A stretch of 15,717 bases of DNA from JAOTYV01 sp041557595 (GTDB taxonomy: Bacteria > Pseudomonadota > Alphaproteobacteria > UBA8366): NCBI GenBank assembly GCA_041557595.1, contig JBFFGE010000108.1, positions 1 to 15,717 on the forward strand, written 5' to 3'. Shown in pieces: positions 14,626-15,717 of this stretch (position 1 is its first letter; each line of letters starts with the position of its first letter). A program made the translations under genes and the position numbers. The notes under the pieces are model-generated. The model did no database searches. It saw only the letters and a list, made by a program, of their open reading frames with translations, and was not told where the DNA came from.

Positions 14626-15717
14626 ATGGATTTGAATTTTTCCAACAAGGATCTCGCCTTTCAGACCGAAGTTCGCACATTCATCGAACAGGAACTACCG
14701 GAAGACATTCGCGACAAGGTGGCGAACGGGTACCGTCTGGGCCGGGAGGACTACGTACGCTGGCAAAAAATCCTCGGCAAGAAGGGCTGGCTCGCACCCC
14801 ATTGGCCGAAAAAATACGGCGGCAGCGAAATGACCGCGGTCCAGCGCTACATCCTGGGCGAGGAATTGGGACGCGGCCATACGCCCCGGCTGATCGCCTT
14901 CGGACTGCGCATGGTCGCGCCGGTGATCTATACCTTCGGAACCGAGGCGCAGAAAAAGGAGTACCTGCCGCCCATTCTCGAGAGCGACCATTTCTGGTGC
15001 CAGGGTTATTCCGATCCGGGGTCGGGCTCCGACCTCGCCTCGCTACAGACCCGCGCGGTGCTGAACGGCGACCATTACGTCATCAACGGAACCAAGACCT
15101 GGACTACGATGGCGCAGCACGCCGATCACATGTTCTGCCTTGTCCGCACCGACACCAACGTAAAATTCCAGGAGGGCATCTCCTTCATGCTGATCGACAT
15201 GGATCAGCCGGGTATCGAAATTCGGCCGATCCGCACGATCGACGGCGGCGCCGAAATCAACACGGTCTATCTGACCGACGTCAAGGTCCCGGTCGAAGAC
15301 CGGATCGGCGAAGAGAATAAGGGCTGGACCTACGCCAAGTTCCTGCTCGGCCATGAACGGTCGGGCATCGCGCGGGTCGGCGCGTCGAAGGCGCAGCTTC
15401 GCAAGTTGCGCGATATCGCCGCGAAGGAGCGCGCGGGCGACGGCTACCTGATCGACGACCCGGACTTCAGCCGCGAGGTCGCACAGCTCGAAATCGACCT
15501 CTGCGCGCTGGAATACACCGAGCTGCGTTCGCTCACGGGTACTGCCGAGGGCGAAGCGCCGGGGCCGGAAGCGAGCCTGCTGAAGATCCGCGGCACCGAA
15601 ATCCAGCAGCGCCTTTCCGAACTGCTGATGCAAACGATCGGCTATTACGCGATGCCGTACATTCCGGAATCGCTGGAATACGGCTGGAACGAGGAACCGG
15701 TGGGCCCGGAATACGCC
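14626..15717 (+). CDS. Second acyl-CoA dehydrogenase, paralogue of the preceding gene, cut by the window end
   Basis: The frame is open from the ATG at 14626 to the last base (364 codons), lacking only about 35 residues judged from the neighbour. It aligns with the preceding enzyme without a gap over at least 250 residues, and I count about 68% identical positions there. Shared blocks include KKGWLAPHWPKKYGG, WCQGYSDPGSGSDLASLQTR, the candidate catalytic Glu244 in LLGHERSGIA, and GPEASLLKIRGTEIQQRLSEL. The largest difference is at residues 201-211 (PIRTIDGGAEI against PVPLMEGTHHV), close to the substrate pocket in the fold, which hints at divided substrate ranges. GGGGG lies about nine bases before the start; an in-frame ATG at 14593 is a weaker choice. 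The 181-base gap from the first gene shows no terminator. Confidence 0.92.
   Translation, partial: MDLNFSNKDLAFQTEVRTFIEQELPEDIRDKVANGYRLGREDYVRWQKILGKKGWLAPHWPKKYGGSEMTAVQRYILGEELGRGHTPRLIAFGLRMVAPVIYTFGTEAQKKEYLPPILESDHFWCQGYSDPGSGSDLASLQTRAVLNGDHYVINGTKTWTTMAQHADHMFCLVRTDTNVKFQEGISFMLIDMDQPGIEIRPIRTIDGGAEINTVYLTDVKVPVEDRIGEENKGWTYAKFLLGHERSGIARVGASKAQLRKLRDIAAKERAGDGYLIDDPDFSREVAQLEIDLCALEYTELRSLTGTAEGEAPGPEASLLKIRGTEIQQRLSELLMQTIGYYAMPYIPESLEYGWNEEPVGPEYA

Overview
The window is GC-rich (about 60% by eye). TGA, TAG and TAA all end genes here, so the standard bacterial code is in use. The gene families and the style of the proteins suggest a heterotrophic proteobacterium, most likely an alphaproteobacterium; this is inference, since no rRNA or other marker gene is present. 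There are thirteen intact or partial genes, one gene broken by a stop codon, and one gene whose in-frame TGA looks like a selenocysteine codon. No tRNA, CRISPR array or insertion sequence was seen, and no gene-free stretch reaches 300 bases.

Left part (112-5708). A small exported protein of unknown function (+) converges on a long minus-strand run: an NTF2-like/flavin monooxygenase fusion with its own promoter, a Prx5-type peroxiredoxin interrupted by a TAG, a short-chain dehydrogenase lacking the usual Tyr/Lys catalytic pair, a cupin related to thiol dioxygenases, and an omega-like glutathione S-transferase. The GST reading frame starts at a well-placed ATG at 5708. It meets TGA at codon 13, exactly where the family carries its catalytic cysteine, and then runs on intact for 219 sense codons. 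This is the most notable feature of the window: a probable selenocysteine GST that ordinary gene calling truncates at its N-terminus.

Middle (5825-10158). A hemolysin III/PAQR-type membrane protein and an exported RimK-associated-type (retropepsin-like) protease lie on the minus strand. A Sel1-repeat secreted protein diverges from the protease on the plus strand. A three-PAS soluble histidine kinase follows on the minus strand and ends at a convincing intrinsic terminator.

Right part (10272-15717). A tight minus-strand operon encodes a CaiB/BaiF CoA-transferase, an enolase-superfamily muconate-cycloisomerase-like enzyme and a MaoC-type hydratase. It diverges from two tandem paralogous acyl-CoA dehydrogenases of the pimeloyl-CoA dehydrogenase large-subunit type, the second cut by the window end. 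A promoter overlapped by an inverted repeat lies between the two units. Together they look like a CoA-dependent catabolic module: acid activation by CoA transfer, alpha,beta-dehydrogenation, hydration, and a cycloisomerase/epimerase-type step. The substrate cannot be told from sequence.
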